Source of the DNA: Nitrospinae bacterium CG22_combo_CG10-13_8_21_14_all_47_10
GTDB lineage: Bacteria > Nitrospinota > Nitrospinia > Nitrospinales > VA-1
Direction: 5' to 3'
Length of the DNA stretch: 10,950 bases
NCBI GenBank assembly: GCA_002786505.1
Contig: PCTK01000161.1
Location: 1-10,950 of the forward strand
The position numbers and the translations under genes were made by a program. The notes beneath the pieces are model-generated. The model was not told the DNA's origin. It saw only the letters and a program-made list of their open reading frames with translations, and made no database searches. Each line of letters starts with the position of its first letter. The first letter of the stretch is position 1. Positions 1-6,104 of this stretch are shown piece by piece.

Positions 1-320
1 AACACCCTTCCTTTAAGCAAGGTCATTTTTTCTACCCCATCACAAATAAAATCATTCAACTCATCGTTGCTCAATTTTTTAAAACCGCCACGCGGTTGTC
101 GTGGATCGTTCTTGTTCCAGCCCACTTCCAGCCAGCCCAGGTTCCCGCCGTCCTCTTTGGAGGCAGAGCAAATGCTGTATTTGCCAGCCAGCTTCATCAG
201 CATTTGAACCCGACCCGTTTCCGTAGGGATACTGCTGATCGTTTCTACGAGTAAATCTGCCACGTCTTTTTTGTCAACCAGAATATGTCGTATCTGTATT
301 TGATGCGTTGCGCCCGCCAT
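1..320 (-). CDS. Parvulin-type peptidyl-prolyl cis-trans isomerase, partial (C-terminus beyond left edge)
   Basis: Reading the minus strand from the ATG at 320-318 gives about 106 residues before the window ends. There is no signal peptide, so a cytoplasmic, single-domain enzyme like E. coli PpiC is likely; it would isomerise Xaa-Pro peptide bonds. Seen: the first parvulin histidine in RHILV (residues 11-15), the segment YSICSASKEDGGNLGWL (48-64), which matches the family's xSxC..S...GGxLGW block with Cys51 at the active-site position, and an LLKGRV segment just before the cut. The second conserved histidine (usually GYHII) lies outside the window. A ribosome binding site AAGGA (minus strand, 331-327) sits 6 nt before the ATG and supports this start. 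Compared with E. coli PpiC there is a small insertion after the GWL segment (about residues 65-80, Trp/Asn/Arg-rich). It is divergent from maf. Confidence 0.9.
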   Translation of the reverse strand, partial: MAGATHQIQIRHILVDKKDVADLLVETISSIPTETGRVQMLMKLAGKYSICSASKEDGGNLGWLEVGWNKNDPRQPRGGFKKLSNDELNDFICDGVEKMTLLKGRV

Positions 321-442
321 ACCAATTCCTTCATTAGGGTTTTTTATCTACTGAGTGAAGGACACCAATATATAGGATTTAATTTCCAATTGCCACATGC
401 ATGAGGAAATAAAGAGGCCGTTATCATCCTCAAACCAACAGG

Positions 443-471
443 TTGATCCTGGCATCCGTTTCAGGTATGTT
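443..471 (+). promoter_or_regulatory. Possible maf promoter, giving a nearly leaderless transcript
   Basis: TTGATC (443-448) and TATGTT (466-471) are separated by 17 nt; each matches four of six consensus bases of a sigma70 promoter. A start 6-8 nt downstream would fall 1-3 nt before the maf ATG at 481. That would agree with the lack of any Shine-Dalgarno sequence there. Weak, inferred from pattern only. Confidence 0.25.
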
Positions 472-480
472 GCCATTTCT

Positions 481-1071
481 ATGATCAACACCACACCCAA
501 ACTTATTCTGGCTTCACAGTCTCCCCGCCGTCTGGAGTTGTTAAAACAAATTACGGACCAATTCGAAGTCGTCCCCAGTTCGGTGGAAGAAAAGCTGGAT
601 TATGGGCTGAGACCGGAAGAAAACGCCCGAATGTTGGCCCGAGCCAAGGCTGAAAGCGTCGCCAAAAATTATCCCGACTGCTGGGTGATCGGTGCCGATA
701 CTCTCGTAACACTACATCAGGAAATTTTGGGGAAACCGGTAGATGTCCCCGATGCCGAAAGAATGCTCCGCCGGTTGAGCGGTAAGGAACATCGTGTTGT
801 CAGCGGAATCTGTGTTGTCAGTCCGGGGAAAACCCTTGATACGGTGGTAATGTCAAAGGTCCGTTTTAAATCTTTAACCGATGAAGAAATATCCGGCTAT
901 ATCCAAACCGGAGAACCAATGGACAAAGCCGGAGCCTATGCCATTCAGGGTCAGGGCAGTTTTATGATTCGCGAATTTTCCGGTTCGCACTCTAACATCG
1001 TCGGGCTCCCCATCGAAGAACTGAAAATCATCCTTGAAAAAACCGGCTACGGGCCAATTCCTGAGGTTTAG
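481..1071 (+). CDS. maf: Maf-family nucleoside triphosphate pyrophosphatase (dTTPase/UTPase, MafA/YhdE type)
   Basis: The 196-aa product is normal length for Maf proteins, which hydrolyse non-canonical or surplus pyrimidine nucleoside triphosphates to the monophosphate in the cytoplasm. Seen: the N-terminal SQSPRR motif (residues 12-17), IGADTLV with the catalytic-type Asp73 (70-76), GKP (84-86), and GEPMDKAGAYAIQG (144-157). The SxSPRR and DKAGAYAIQG signatures are those of the YhdE (dTTP/UTP) branch rather than the YceF (7-methyl-GTP) branch. The frame is open back to an ATG at 397. However, homologous sequence begins at the ATG at 481, because family members start a few residues before the LASxSPRR block. 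No good ribosome binding site precedes either ATG. The gene is divergent from the parvulin, and 159 nt separate it from the next gene. Confidence 0.94.
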   Translation: MINTTPKLILASQSPRRLELLKQITDQFEVVPSSVEEKLDYGLRPEENARMLARAKAESVAKNYPDCWVIGADTLVTLHQEILGKPVDVPDAERMLRRLSGKEHRVVSGICVVSPGKTLDTVVMSKVRFKSLTDEEISGYIQTGEPMDKAGAYAIQGQGSFMIREFSGSHSNIVGLPIEELKIILEKTGYGPIPEV

Positions 1072-1117
1072 TTGCCCTCCATAAACCTTCACCAACTGCC
1101 GAACAGGTGAAAAAGCC

Positions 1118-1148
1118 TTGACATTTCAAGGTGATTGAGCGTTTTAAA
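1118..1148 (+). promoter_or_regulatory. Possible promoter of the 1231-3466 gene cluster
   Basis: A perfect TTGACA (1118-1123) is followed 19 nt later by TTTAAA (1143-1148, four of six matches to TATAAT). The spacing is longer than ideal. It lies 83 nt upstream of the first gene of the cluster and just before a palindrome, so transcription would begin inside or next to that palindrome. Confidence 0.35.
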
Positions 1149-1152
1149 CTTT

Positions 1153-1171
1153 GTGATTTTCTAGAAATCAC
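1153..1171. promoter_or_regulatory. Perfect 7-bp inverted repeat, candidate operator or leader hairpin
   Basis: GTGATTT and AAATCAC flank a 5-nt centre TCTAG. There is no T-run after it, so it is not an intrinsic terminator. It lies just downstream of the candidate TTGACA/TTTAAA promoter, where a repressor could sit. The arm spacing (11 nt between TGTGA and TCAC) does not fit a CRP site, and no other regulator is recognised. Confidence 0.3.
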
Positions 1172-1217
1172 TTGCGGATCAGGGCCGTTGTAACTTAATT
1201 TATAAGTAAATAATGAC

Positions 1218-1223
1218 AAGGAA
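1218..1223 (+). promoter_or_regulatory. Ribosome binding site that decides the start at 1231
   Basis: AAGGAA ends 7 nt before the ATG at 1231. The in-frame ATG at 1213 has no such sequence upstream and itself precedes this site, so 1231 is the better start. Confidence 0.6.
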
Positions 1224-1230
1224 ACAAGGA

Positions 1231-1461
1231 ATGTCCCAATCAACAAATAATCTAGAGATTCACGGCCTGTGCCAAAAATGTCAGGGTCCCATTTTCCTGA
1301 ACCGCAGTATGGATTGGTATGGTAATACCATACTGAGCCTGAATTGCTGGAATGGGCATTACCAGTGGATCAATATAGAAAATATTGAGGACGCTAAAAA
1401 CCTTGCGCCAGAAACCAGGCGGGACCTTGTCACTCATATCAGTTTTTTCGACTTATCATGA
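1231..1461 (+). CDS. Small CxxC / zinc-ribbon-like protein, function unknown
   Basis: This is a 76-aa product without signal peptide or membrane segment. Seen: C14-QK-C17 near the N-terminus and C39-WNG-H43 about 20 residues later. This C2-CH layout, with a predicted beta hairpin between the pairs, resembles a one-zinc ribbon or rubredoxin-like knuckle. Zinc binding is inference. The C-terminal third is a charged, helix-like segment. An in-frame ATG 18 nt upstream would add six residues but has no ribosome binding site. The stop codon overlaps the next gene's start (ATGA), so translation of the SUMF1 gene is probably coupled to it and the two are co-transcribed. A 17-bp near-perfect palindrome lies inside the gene at 1317-1333. 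No named family was recognised. Confidence 0.65.
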   Translation: MSQSTNNLEIHGLCQKCQGPIFLNRSMDWYGNTILSLNCWNGHYQWINIENIEDAKNLAPETRRDLVTHISFFDLS

Positions 1462-2249
1462 CCTTCAGGTGTGCCAGTATGGGACCTAATCGCCTATTTT
1501 TCTTTCTCCTGGTTTTTTCTCTCCTTTGTTCGCCCGCACAGGCCCAGCCAGACCCCCCACCCGGAATGGTCTATATCCCCCAGGGTTACTTTCAAATGGG
1601 CACCACTTCAGGAAGAGAAGATCAAAAACCCGTGCATTTCGTTTTCACTCCCGGCTATTTCATCGATAAATATGAAGTGAGCAACAAGGACTACTCAACC
1701 TTCATGCAGGCCACCGGTCACCCGGCACCCAGGTTCTGGAAAGATTCCCGATTCAACGAACCGGATCAACCTGTCGTCGGCGTGAGTTGGCACGATGCCA
1801 TGGCTTACGCCAAATGGAAAGGTCGAAGACTACCCACGGAAGCAGAATGGGAAAAGGCCGCACGCGGAAACGATGGACGGTTGTGGCCTTGGGGAAGGAA
1901 ATTCGATAAAGGCTTCAATTTTTTCTTTCTCAATATCTTTGGCGAAAATGACAATTACCCCTTCACCGCGCCCGTTGACTATTACCACTCCGGCGTTAGC
2001 CCTTTCGGGTTATACAACACAGCCGGAAATGTCTGGGAATGGTGCCTGGACTGGTACGACGAAAACTATTACCGTGTCAGCCCCGAAATCAACCCGGAAG
2101 GCCCACCGGGTCCACTGAAAATGAAAGTTCTGCGGGGAGGCTCCTGGGCCAACAGCATTGAAGGAGTAAAGGTCGTCAACCGCGCACGCAATTTACCCCA
2201 TATTAAAAATGAAATATATGGGTTCCGCACCGCGCTCTCTCCCCAGTGA
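1458..2249 (+). CDS. Secreted SUMF1 (formylglycine-generating enzyme-like) domain protein lacking the catalytic cysteines
   Basis: 263 aa. The N-terminus has a hydrophobic signal segment (about residues 12-24) ending in AQA (27-29), a plausible signal peptidase I site, so the protein is probably periplasmic or exported. The rest is one FGE-sulfatase/SUMF1 domain: PPGMVYIPQGYFQMG (34-48), PVVGVSWHDAMAYAKW (105-120), RLPTEAEWEKAARG (124-137), FGLYNTAGNVWEWCLDWY (183-200), LRGGSW (225-230), YGFR (254-257). True formylglycine-generating oxidases carry a Cys pair shortly after the RGGS segment. Here that stretch (231-254) has no Cys, and the only cysteines are at 5, 24 and 196. It is therefore unlikely to oxidise sulfatase cysteines; many bacterial family members are binding or other enzymatic modules. 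A start at Met8 is possible. ATGA overlap with the gene before and GTGA overlap with the transporter after indicate one operon. Confidence 0.9.
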   Translation: MTFRCASMGPNRLFFFLLVFSLLCSPAQAQPDPPPGMVYIPQGYFQMGTTSGREDQKPVHFVFTPGYFIDKYEVSNKDYSTFMQATGHPAPRFWKDSRFNEPDQPVVGVSWHDAMAYAKWKGRRLPTEAEWEKAARGNDGRLWPWGRKFDKGFNFFFLNIFGENDNYPFTAPVDYYHSGVSPFGLYNTAGNVWEWCLDWYDENYYRVSPEINPEGPPGPLKMKVLRGGSWANSIEGVKVVNRARNLPHIKNEIYGFRTALSPQ

Positions 2250-3466
2250 ACCCAACCTCCAACCGGCTCGCAATCTTCTCATGGTCCCTTTACGATTTCG
2301 CCAATACAATTTTTTCCATGAACGTGATCTCGCTGTATTTCGCGTTGTGGGTCACCGTCGATCATAGCGGTCCAGACATTTTATACAGCACGGCCCTTTC
2401 ACTTTCCATGCTGGCAGTGGCAGTGAGCGTCCCTGTTTTCGGGGCAATTTCAGATACTACCGGCAAACGCAGGATTCCGCTGACAGAGCTCACCTTGCTT
2501 TGCGTTTTCTGCACCGGAATGATCGGCACCACCGACCATCTTTGGAGCGGATTGATTTTTTTCATGGTGGCCAATTACGGTTATCAATCGGCGTTGGTTT
2601 TTTATAACGGCATGCTTCCCTCCATTTCCCAAGGTAGTCATGTGGGCCTCGTTTCCGGGTATGGAGTGGCCCTTGGTTATCTCGGTTCCATTGTTGGCAT
2701 GTTAATGGTGCAACCATTTGTGGAAACCGATGGGCGTTCGGCGGCATTTCTTCCAACCGCGGCCCTGTTGTTACTCTTCTCCCTGCCCTGCTTTTTATTC
2801 GTTAAAGACCCCGAAACCAGACGAACCACCACCAAGGTCCATTTTAAAGAAGCGTTTAACACACTCAAACAAACATTTTTCCGCGCCCGGCAATACCGCT
2901 CCCTGTTCCGGTTTATTCTGATTCATTTTCTGGTTCTTGATGCGGTAAACACCATTATTGCGTTCATGTCTGTTTATGCCAGCAAAGTGATCGGGTTCAG
3001 CGACGGTCAGATCACAAATTTCCTCATCTCCTCGACCGTGAGCGCAATGATCGGGTCATGGGTCATAGGCCTTCTGGTCAAACGCAAAGGGACCATCTGG
3101 TCCTACCGGCTGGTACTCGGGCTTTGGATAATCTCTCTCTCTTTGGCCGCGATAAGCCAGAGCCAGGTACTGTTCTGGTTAGTGGGCCCCATAGCCGGAG
3201 CGGGTATGGGAGGGGTTTGGGTGGTCAGCCGGGCTATTATCGTGGAACTTTCCCCTCCTGAAAAAGTTGGGGAATTTTTCGGACTATATGGGCTGGCAGG
3301 CAAAGCCGCATCCATTGTGGGGCCAATGCTCTGGGGAGGCGTGGTCTGGGCTCTGGACGCAACCGGAACCTTCAAGTACAGGATTGCGGTAACAGTACTA
3401 CTGGGAATCGTGGTGATGTCGGCCTACCTGTTCCGCGGTCTGACTCAGCAACTACAGCATCAATAA
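2246..3466 (+). CDS. Major facilitator superfamily transporter, UMF1 (Atg22-like) family
   Basis: 406 aa, strongly hydrophobic, with roughly 12 membrane-spanning stretches, so an inner-membrane carrier. The N-terminal segment FSWSLYDFANTIFSMNV (11-27) is the signature of the UMF1/Atg22-like branch of the MFS. A motif-A-like loop GAISDTTGKRR (66-76) follows between helices 2 and 3. Length fits the family. Substrates are not established for most bacterial members; fungal Atg22 exports amino acids from the vacuole, which cannot be carried over directly. The start is GTG at 2246, overlapping the stop of the SUMF1 gene (GTGA) without its own ribosome binding site, so translation is probably coupled. 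The conserved LYDFAN motif starts at residue 15, so little or nothing is missing at the N-terminus. Confidence 0.88.
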   Translation: MNPTSNRLAIFSWSLYDFANTIFSMNVISLYFALWVTVDHSGPDILYSTALSLSMLAVAVSVPVFGAISDTTGKRRIPLTELTLLCVFCTGMIGTTDHLWSGLIFFMVANYGYQSALVFYNGMLPSISQGSHVGLVSGYGVALGYLGSIVGMLMVQPFVETDGRSAAFLPTAALLLLFSLPCFLFVKDPETRRTTTKVHFKEAFNTLKQTFFRARQYRSLFRFILIHFLVLDAVNTIIAFMSVYASKVIGFSDGQITNFLISSTVSAMIGSWVIGLLVKRKGTIWSYRLVLGLWIISLSLAAISQSQVLFWLVGPIAGAGMGGVWVVSRAIIVELSPPEKVGEFFGLYGLAGKAASIVGPMLWGGVVWALDATGTFKYRIAVTVLLGIVVMSAYLFRGLTQQLQHQ

Positions 3467-3471
3467 TTCGG

Positions 3472-3500
3472 TTGACATTAACAGGTCGAATGACTAATTT
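3472..3500 (+). promoter_or_regulatory. Possible promoter of the SurA-like gene
   Basis: A perfect TTGACA (3472-3477) lies 6 nt after the transporter stop codon. No strong -10 is present: TAATTT (3495-3500, 17-nt spacer) or ACTAAT (3493-3498, 15-nt spacer) are the best candidates. It suggests the SurA-like gene can be transcribed separately from the upstream operon. Confidence 0.35.
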
Positions 3501-3549
3501 TAGACATATCTACATTTAATAAAAGCTCTGTTGAGAAAGGCTGACCCTG

Positions 3550-4560
3550 ATGGCACGTTTCGTTTGCTTGAGTCTATATTTTTTCCTGTTTGGCGCAGGA
3601 CTCTCGATTTCCGCCAACCCCGCAAAAGTCTGGGCTCATTCTGGCCATAAACACGACGAACTAAAAATAAAACTCCCAAAAGTAGTGGCCCAGGTTAATG
3701 GGGAAGATATCAGTGGAGATATTATTTTTCGTGAATTGAAAAAAGCCGCGCAACAATACAAAAAACGCGGTTTGCCCCTCAGTGCAGACCAGGAAAAATC
3801 CGCCGCAAAAAAAATAATTGATGACGAAATCGGGCGCACTCTGCTCGTCTTGAAGGCCAAAGAATCAGGAATCAACATCACAAAAGAAATGATAGAAGAG
3901 CGGATTAAGAAAGTGGAAGCCGAATTCCGTTCCAGGGCAGTTTTCGAGCACAAACTGGCTGACCAGGGCCTAACTCTTGACCAATATAAAGCAGAACTTG
4001 AAACCGATTTGTATTTGGACCAGATCATCAAAAAGGAGATAGAGCCCAATATCCAGGTCCCTGAAAGTGAAGCCCGTGATTATTATGAAAAAAATAAAAC
4101 CAGGTTCACCAACCCGGAAAAAGTCCGCGCCAGCATCCTCCTGCTGAAATTTAATCCATCAGAAGGAAAAGCCGGAGAGCAGAAAATCCTCAAAAAATTG
4201 GAGTCTATTCTCGACCAACTCCGTAATGGAACAGATTTTTCTGCACTCGCCCAGAAGTTTTCTCAGGACAGCCTGGCTTCTAAAGGTGGGGATTTAGGAT
4301 TCTTCACCAGGAAGCAAATGCTTCCGGCTTTTAGCGACAGGGCTTTTAAATTGAAAGTCGGTGAAGTCAGCGATATCTTTCGCACTGGTCACGGGTTTCA
4401 CATACTGAAGGTCACCGACAAAAAACCGGCGGGAACCAGCCCTTTTGAGGCTGAAAAAGAAGAAATCGTTACTTTGCTCAGCCAAAAGAAAAGTTCAAAA
4501 GCTACCCAGGACTATATTGAAGCCCTTAAAAAAGAAGCAAAAATAAAAACCTACTTTTAA
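3550..4560 (+). CDS. Exported SurA/PpiC-type peptidyl-prolyl isomerase-chaperone
   Basis: 336 aa. A signal peptide (hydrophobic about 4-21) probably ends at VWA (27-29), which would make the mature protein begin HSGHKHDE (30-37), a short His-rich tip. An N-terminal chaperone-like domain follows (VVAQVNGEDIS at 45-55, then long charged helices to about 170). The rotamase domain spans about 190-291, with GGDLGFF (246-252), MLPAF..RAFKLKVGEVS (257-274) and GHGFHILKV (280-288, His284). A Lys-rich tail ends at 336. The usual first rotamase histidine (VRASHILL pattern) is replaced: the sequence reads VRASILLLKF (192-201). Catalysis may therefore be lost while chaperone activity for secreted or outer-membrane proteins remains. 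A ribosome binding site GAGAAAGG (3533-3540) lies 9 nt before the ATG. It could equally be named a PrsA-like foldase. Confidence 0.93.
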   Translation: MARFVCLSLYFFLFGAGLSISANPAKVWAHSGHKHDELKIKLPKVVAQVNGEDISGDIIFRELKKAAQQYKKRGLPLSADQEKSAAKKIIDDEIGRTLLVLKAKESGINITKEMIEERIKKVEAEFRSRAVFEHKLADQGLTLDQYKAELETDLYLDQIIKKEIEPNIQVPESEARDYYEKNKTRFTNPEKVRASILLLKFNPSEGKAGEQKILKKLESILDQLRNGTDFSALAQKFSQDSLASKGGDLGFFTRKQMLPAFSDRAFKLKVGEVSDIFRTGHGFHILKVTDKKPAGTSPFEAEKEEIVTLLSQKKSSKATQDYIEALKKEAKIKTYF

Positions 4561-4576
4561 AAGCCCTTAAATTTAA

Positions 4577-4783
4577 AACAATTTTACAAAAATAAAAGCG
4601 CAATTGTTGACCCAGTCAAATGTAACCTCCGTCAACTATTTCTACCGGTCGGTTTTGAACCACATTTACGTGATTGGCAAAGCCGCCAACAACCTTGAAA
4701 AAGACATGGTTCTTTCAATCATTCGTGGTACCGAAGGAGGAGTCAAATATGTTCAGGAATATATTGACGTTTCCGCGGGCTAA
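4577..4783 (+). pseudogene. 5'-truncated BON-domain gene remnant
   Basis: The frame opens after a TAA at 4574-4576 and stays open for 68 codons to the TAA at 4781-4783. There is no ATG before codon 44, no ribosome binding site, and only TTG at 4604 or 4607 as early start candidates. The conceptual protein reads like most of one BON domain: helix TKIKAQLLT, then VLNHIYVIGKAAN in the strand region, a helix LEKDMVLSIIRGTEG, and a last strand VKYVQEYIDV. Intact BON proteins are usually exported lipoproteins or periplasmic proteins (OsmY/YraP-like) with a signal sequence before this. Here the SurA-like stop codon lies only 16 nt upstream, so the signal and first part are absent. Most likely this is a deletion remnant. 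A small expressed protein starting at TTG cannot be excluded. Confidence 0.68.
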
Positions 4784-4808
4784 TCAGGGAAAACAAAGTA
4801 CTGGAATG

Positions 4809-4837
4809 TTGCAAATTTAACGGGCTTCCAATAAAAT
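4809..4837 (+). promoter_or_regulatory. Sigma70-type promoter for the di-iron protein gene
   Basis: TTGCAA (4809-4814, four of six) and TAAAAT (4832-4837, five of six) are separated by exactly 17 nt. The predicted transcript would start near 4844, leaving a leader of about 40 nt before the ATG at 4883. The best-spaced promoter pattern in the window. Confidence 0.5.
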
Positions 4838-4882
4838 ACCTTTCTCGAAAACTTTAAATTGCGTCGCGCGTAATTAAAAGCC

Positions 4883-5689
4883 ATGAAAGTTCAACCTGGA
4901 ACGAAAGAACATAAAGAACTCTTTTGTCGGGAGTTTATCGACACCCACCAGCCCTTCCGGCCTGAGGAACTACACTGGCCAGTTTTGGAAGTGGAGACCA
5001 TAGAAAAGCTTAAAAATTTTCCCATATGGGACTACGCGGTTTTTACGGAATCCCGGGTCTTCCACAAACTCTCAGCCTACGCCAAACAGGTCGGGGACCC
5101 CCTGCTACAAGAGGCGATTGCATTGCAGGCCTATGAAGAAGGGCGTCATGCTGATATTTTAAGATGCTTTTTGCAGAAGTATGACATTCCCTTCAAGGAA
5201 CTTGATCAACCCCCGCTTGACGCTGACCTGGAACACACTTTCATGCAAACCGGGGCGGGAGAATGCATTGACTCTTTTTTTGCTTTTGGGTTCATCCAAA
5301 TTTCCAAGACTTCCCAGAACTATCCGTTAGACTTGATCAAAGTCATGGAACCTATTGTTCAGGAAGAAGCGCGCCACATCATGTTTATCCAAAATTGGCT
5401 GTTATACATGCGCCACAGCCAAAAATTTCCTCACCCCCAAATACACTGGGTCAAAACAATGCTGGCTTTCGCGTTGGCAGGATGGAGCAGGCTTATGGAT
5501 TTAAAAAAAATGGGTAGTGCGTCATTCACCCTGCAGGCGACAAAACTGGAAAAGTCCTCCCTGAAACCCAAGGAGTTCATCAACCTTTGCCTGCAGGAAA
5601 ATAAAAAGAGGTTGGAAGAGTTCGACCCCCGCTTATACCGGCCAAAACTCATTCCGCGTATGATGAGTCAGGTGCAGTTCTTCCTCTAA
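4883..5689 (+). CDS. Ferritin-like di-iron four-helix protein, substrate unknown
   Basis: 268 aa, soluble, no signal peptide. The ligand pattern of a ferritin-like di-iron carboxylate protein is complete: E56 (FTESRVF), E86xxH89 (AYEEGRHADIL), E127 (GAGECIDSFFAF) and E162xxH165 (VQEEARHIMF), spaced as in two helix pairs. Such proteins activate oxygen or peroxide (oxygenases, oxidases, desaturases, AurF-like N-oxygenases) or store iron. The sequence is too divergent for me to name a subfamily. The region after about residue 180 is helical with a short hydrophobic stretch (MLAFALAGW, 193-201), then a basic C-terminal segment. The start ATG has only a weak purine-rich sequence before it (AATTAAAA). 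It appears to be a single-gene unit with its own promoter and a hairpin behind it, so neighbours do not indicate a substrate. Confidence 0.78.
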   Translation: MKVQPGTKEHKELFCREFIDTHQPFRPEELHWPVLEVETIEKLKNFPIWDYAVFTESRVFHKLSAYAKQVGDPLLQEAIALQAYEEGRHADILRCFLQKYDIPFKELDQPPLDADLEHTFMQTGAGECIDSFFAFGFIQISKTSQNYPLDLIKVMEPIVQEEARHIMFIQNWLLYMRHSQKFPHPQIHWVKTMLAFALAGWSRLMDLKKMGSASFTLQATKLEKSSLKPKEFINLCLQENKKRLEEFDPRLYRPKLIPRMMSQVQFFL

Positions 5690-5690
5690 C

Positions 5691-5755
5691 CCACCAGGCT
5701 TGGAGCCAGTGGTTCTGGAGAAATAATTCAGCCCCATGCCTGGTGGTTACTTTTT
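5691..5755 (+). terminator. Possible terminator after the di-iron protein gene
   Basis: CCACCAGGC (5691-5699) and GCCTGGTGG (5738-5746) form a perfect 9-bp stem starting directly after the di-iron gene stop. The 38-nt interior can extend the pairing (GGGG-type contacts plus an inner CCA/TGG hairpin). TTTTT (5751-5755) follows four nt after the stem on the plus strand. The long loop and offset T-run make this uncertain. The stem also separates two convergent genes; no T-run follows on the minus strand. Confidence 0.42.
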
Positions 5756-5920
5756 CCCGGATTTCCCGCCATCGATCTGGCTGAGCTTGCGCTTAACGGT
5801 TTTTTGCTTGTCCTTGTCGAAATCAACTTTCAGATAAACCGTTTTGGAAAATACTTTATCCACTGTGGCGTCTTTTTTCTTTCCGGCAAAATCAATTTTA
5901 ATCTTGTCTCCCACTTGCAT
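5747..5920 (-). CDS. Small Lys-rich protein of 57 aa, function unknown
   Basis: The minus-strand frame runs from the ATG at 5920-5918 to the TAA at 5749-5747. A strong ribosome binding site AGAGGGG (minus strand, 5932-5926) lies 5 nt before the ATG, which is good support for a real gene. The protein begins MQVGDKIKIDFAGKKKDATV and continues with alternating hydrophobic residues (KVFSKTVYLKVDF, about 23-35), then a basic KQKTVKRKLSQI segment and a GGKSGKK tail. The VGDKIKIDF opening and the alternating pattern suggest a small SH3/KOW-like beta barrel, as in nucleic-acid- or ribosome-associated proteins; that is inference. It is convergent with the di-iron gene and divergent from priA. No family was recognised. 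Confidence 0.7.
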   Translation of the reverse strand: MQVGDKIKIDFAGKKKDATVDKVFSKTVYLKVDFDKDKQKTVKRKLSQIDGGKSGKK

Positions 5921-6104
5921 AGCTTCCCCTCTCGCTAAAAATCATCAACTGTTCATAACAGCATTTAGGCAATCATCACGGCCGCTGTGCTTTGAAAAAA
6001 ATGAGATTAGAGCAAAACACCGGACTAGTCAAGAACTCGTTATCCCAAAACGCCCTCTAGCCCACAAGGCCTCGTTATAGCTATTTTCTTCCTTCGCCCT
6101 GGGG

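Larger units (their letters stand above)
4561..4882. other. 322-nt gap between the SurA-like and di-iron protein genes
   Basis: The gap is AT-rich at its left end and holds the BON-domain remnant (4577-4783) followed by a promoter (4809-4837) for the di-iron protein gene. The 10-mer AGCCCTTAAA occurs both at 4521-4530, inside the end of the SurA-like gene, and at 4562-4571 just after its stop. CAAAAATAAAA occurs at 4538-4548 and 4587-4597. These short repeats may mark the site of a past rearrangement, although low complexity could also explain them. No terminator hairpin was found after the SurA-like gene. Confidence 0.6.

Noticed and set aside
397..480. In-frame upstream extension of maf to the ATG at 397 (28 more residues)
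   Set aside because: Maf proteins start a few residues before the SxSPRR motif, the extra residues show no family similarity, and no ribosome binding site precedes 397.
1088..1111. Hairpin TTCACC...GGTGAA as a terminator after maf
   Set aside because: Stem of only 6 bp, 12-nt loop and no T-run on the plus strand.
1153..1171. CRP-like binding site
   Set aside because: A CRP site needs TGTGA and TCACA 6 nt apart; here the half-sites are 11 nt apart.
1480..1532. Lipoprotein signal in the SUMF1 protein (FSLLC)
   Set aside because: The residue before Cys24 is Leu, which is unsuitable for a lipobox, and a normal AQA signal peptidase I site follows.
1458..2249. Active sulfatase-maturing formylglycine-generating enzyme
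   Set aside because: The cysteine pair required near the C-terminus is absent and no sulfatase gene is nearby.
3636..4049. 137-aa minus-strand open frame opposite the SurA-like gene
   Set aside because: Its Ser- and Phe-rich composition is the expected mirror of a Lys/Glu-rich coding strand, and it has no family signature.
5844..6080. Plus-strand 78-aa open frame upstream of priA
   Set aside because: It overlaps the well-supported minus-strand small gene, has no ribosome binding site and its sequence looks like random translation.
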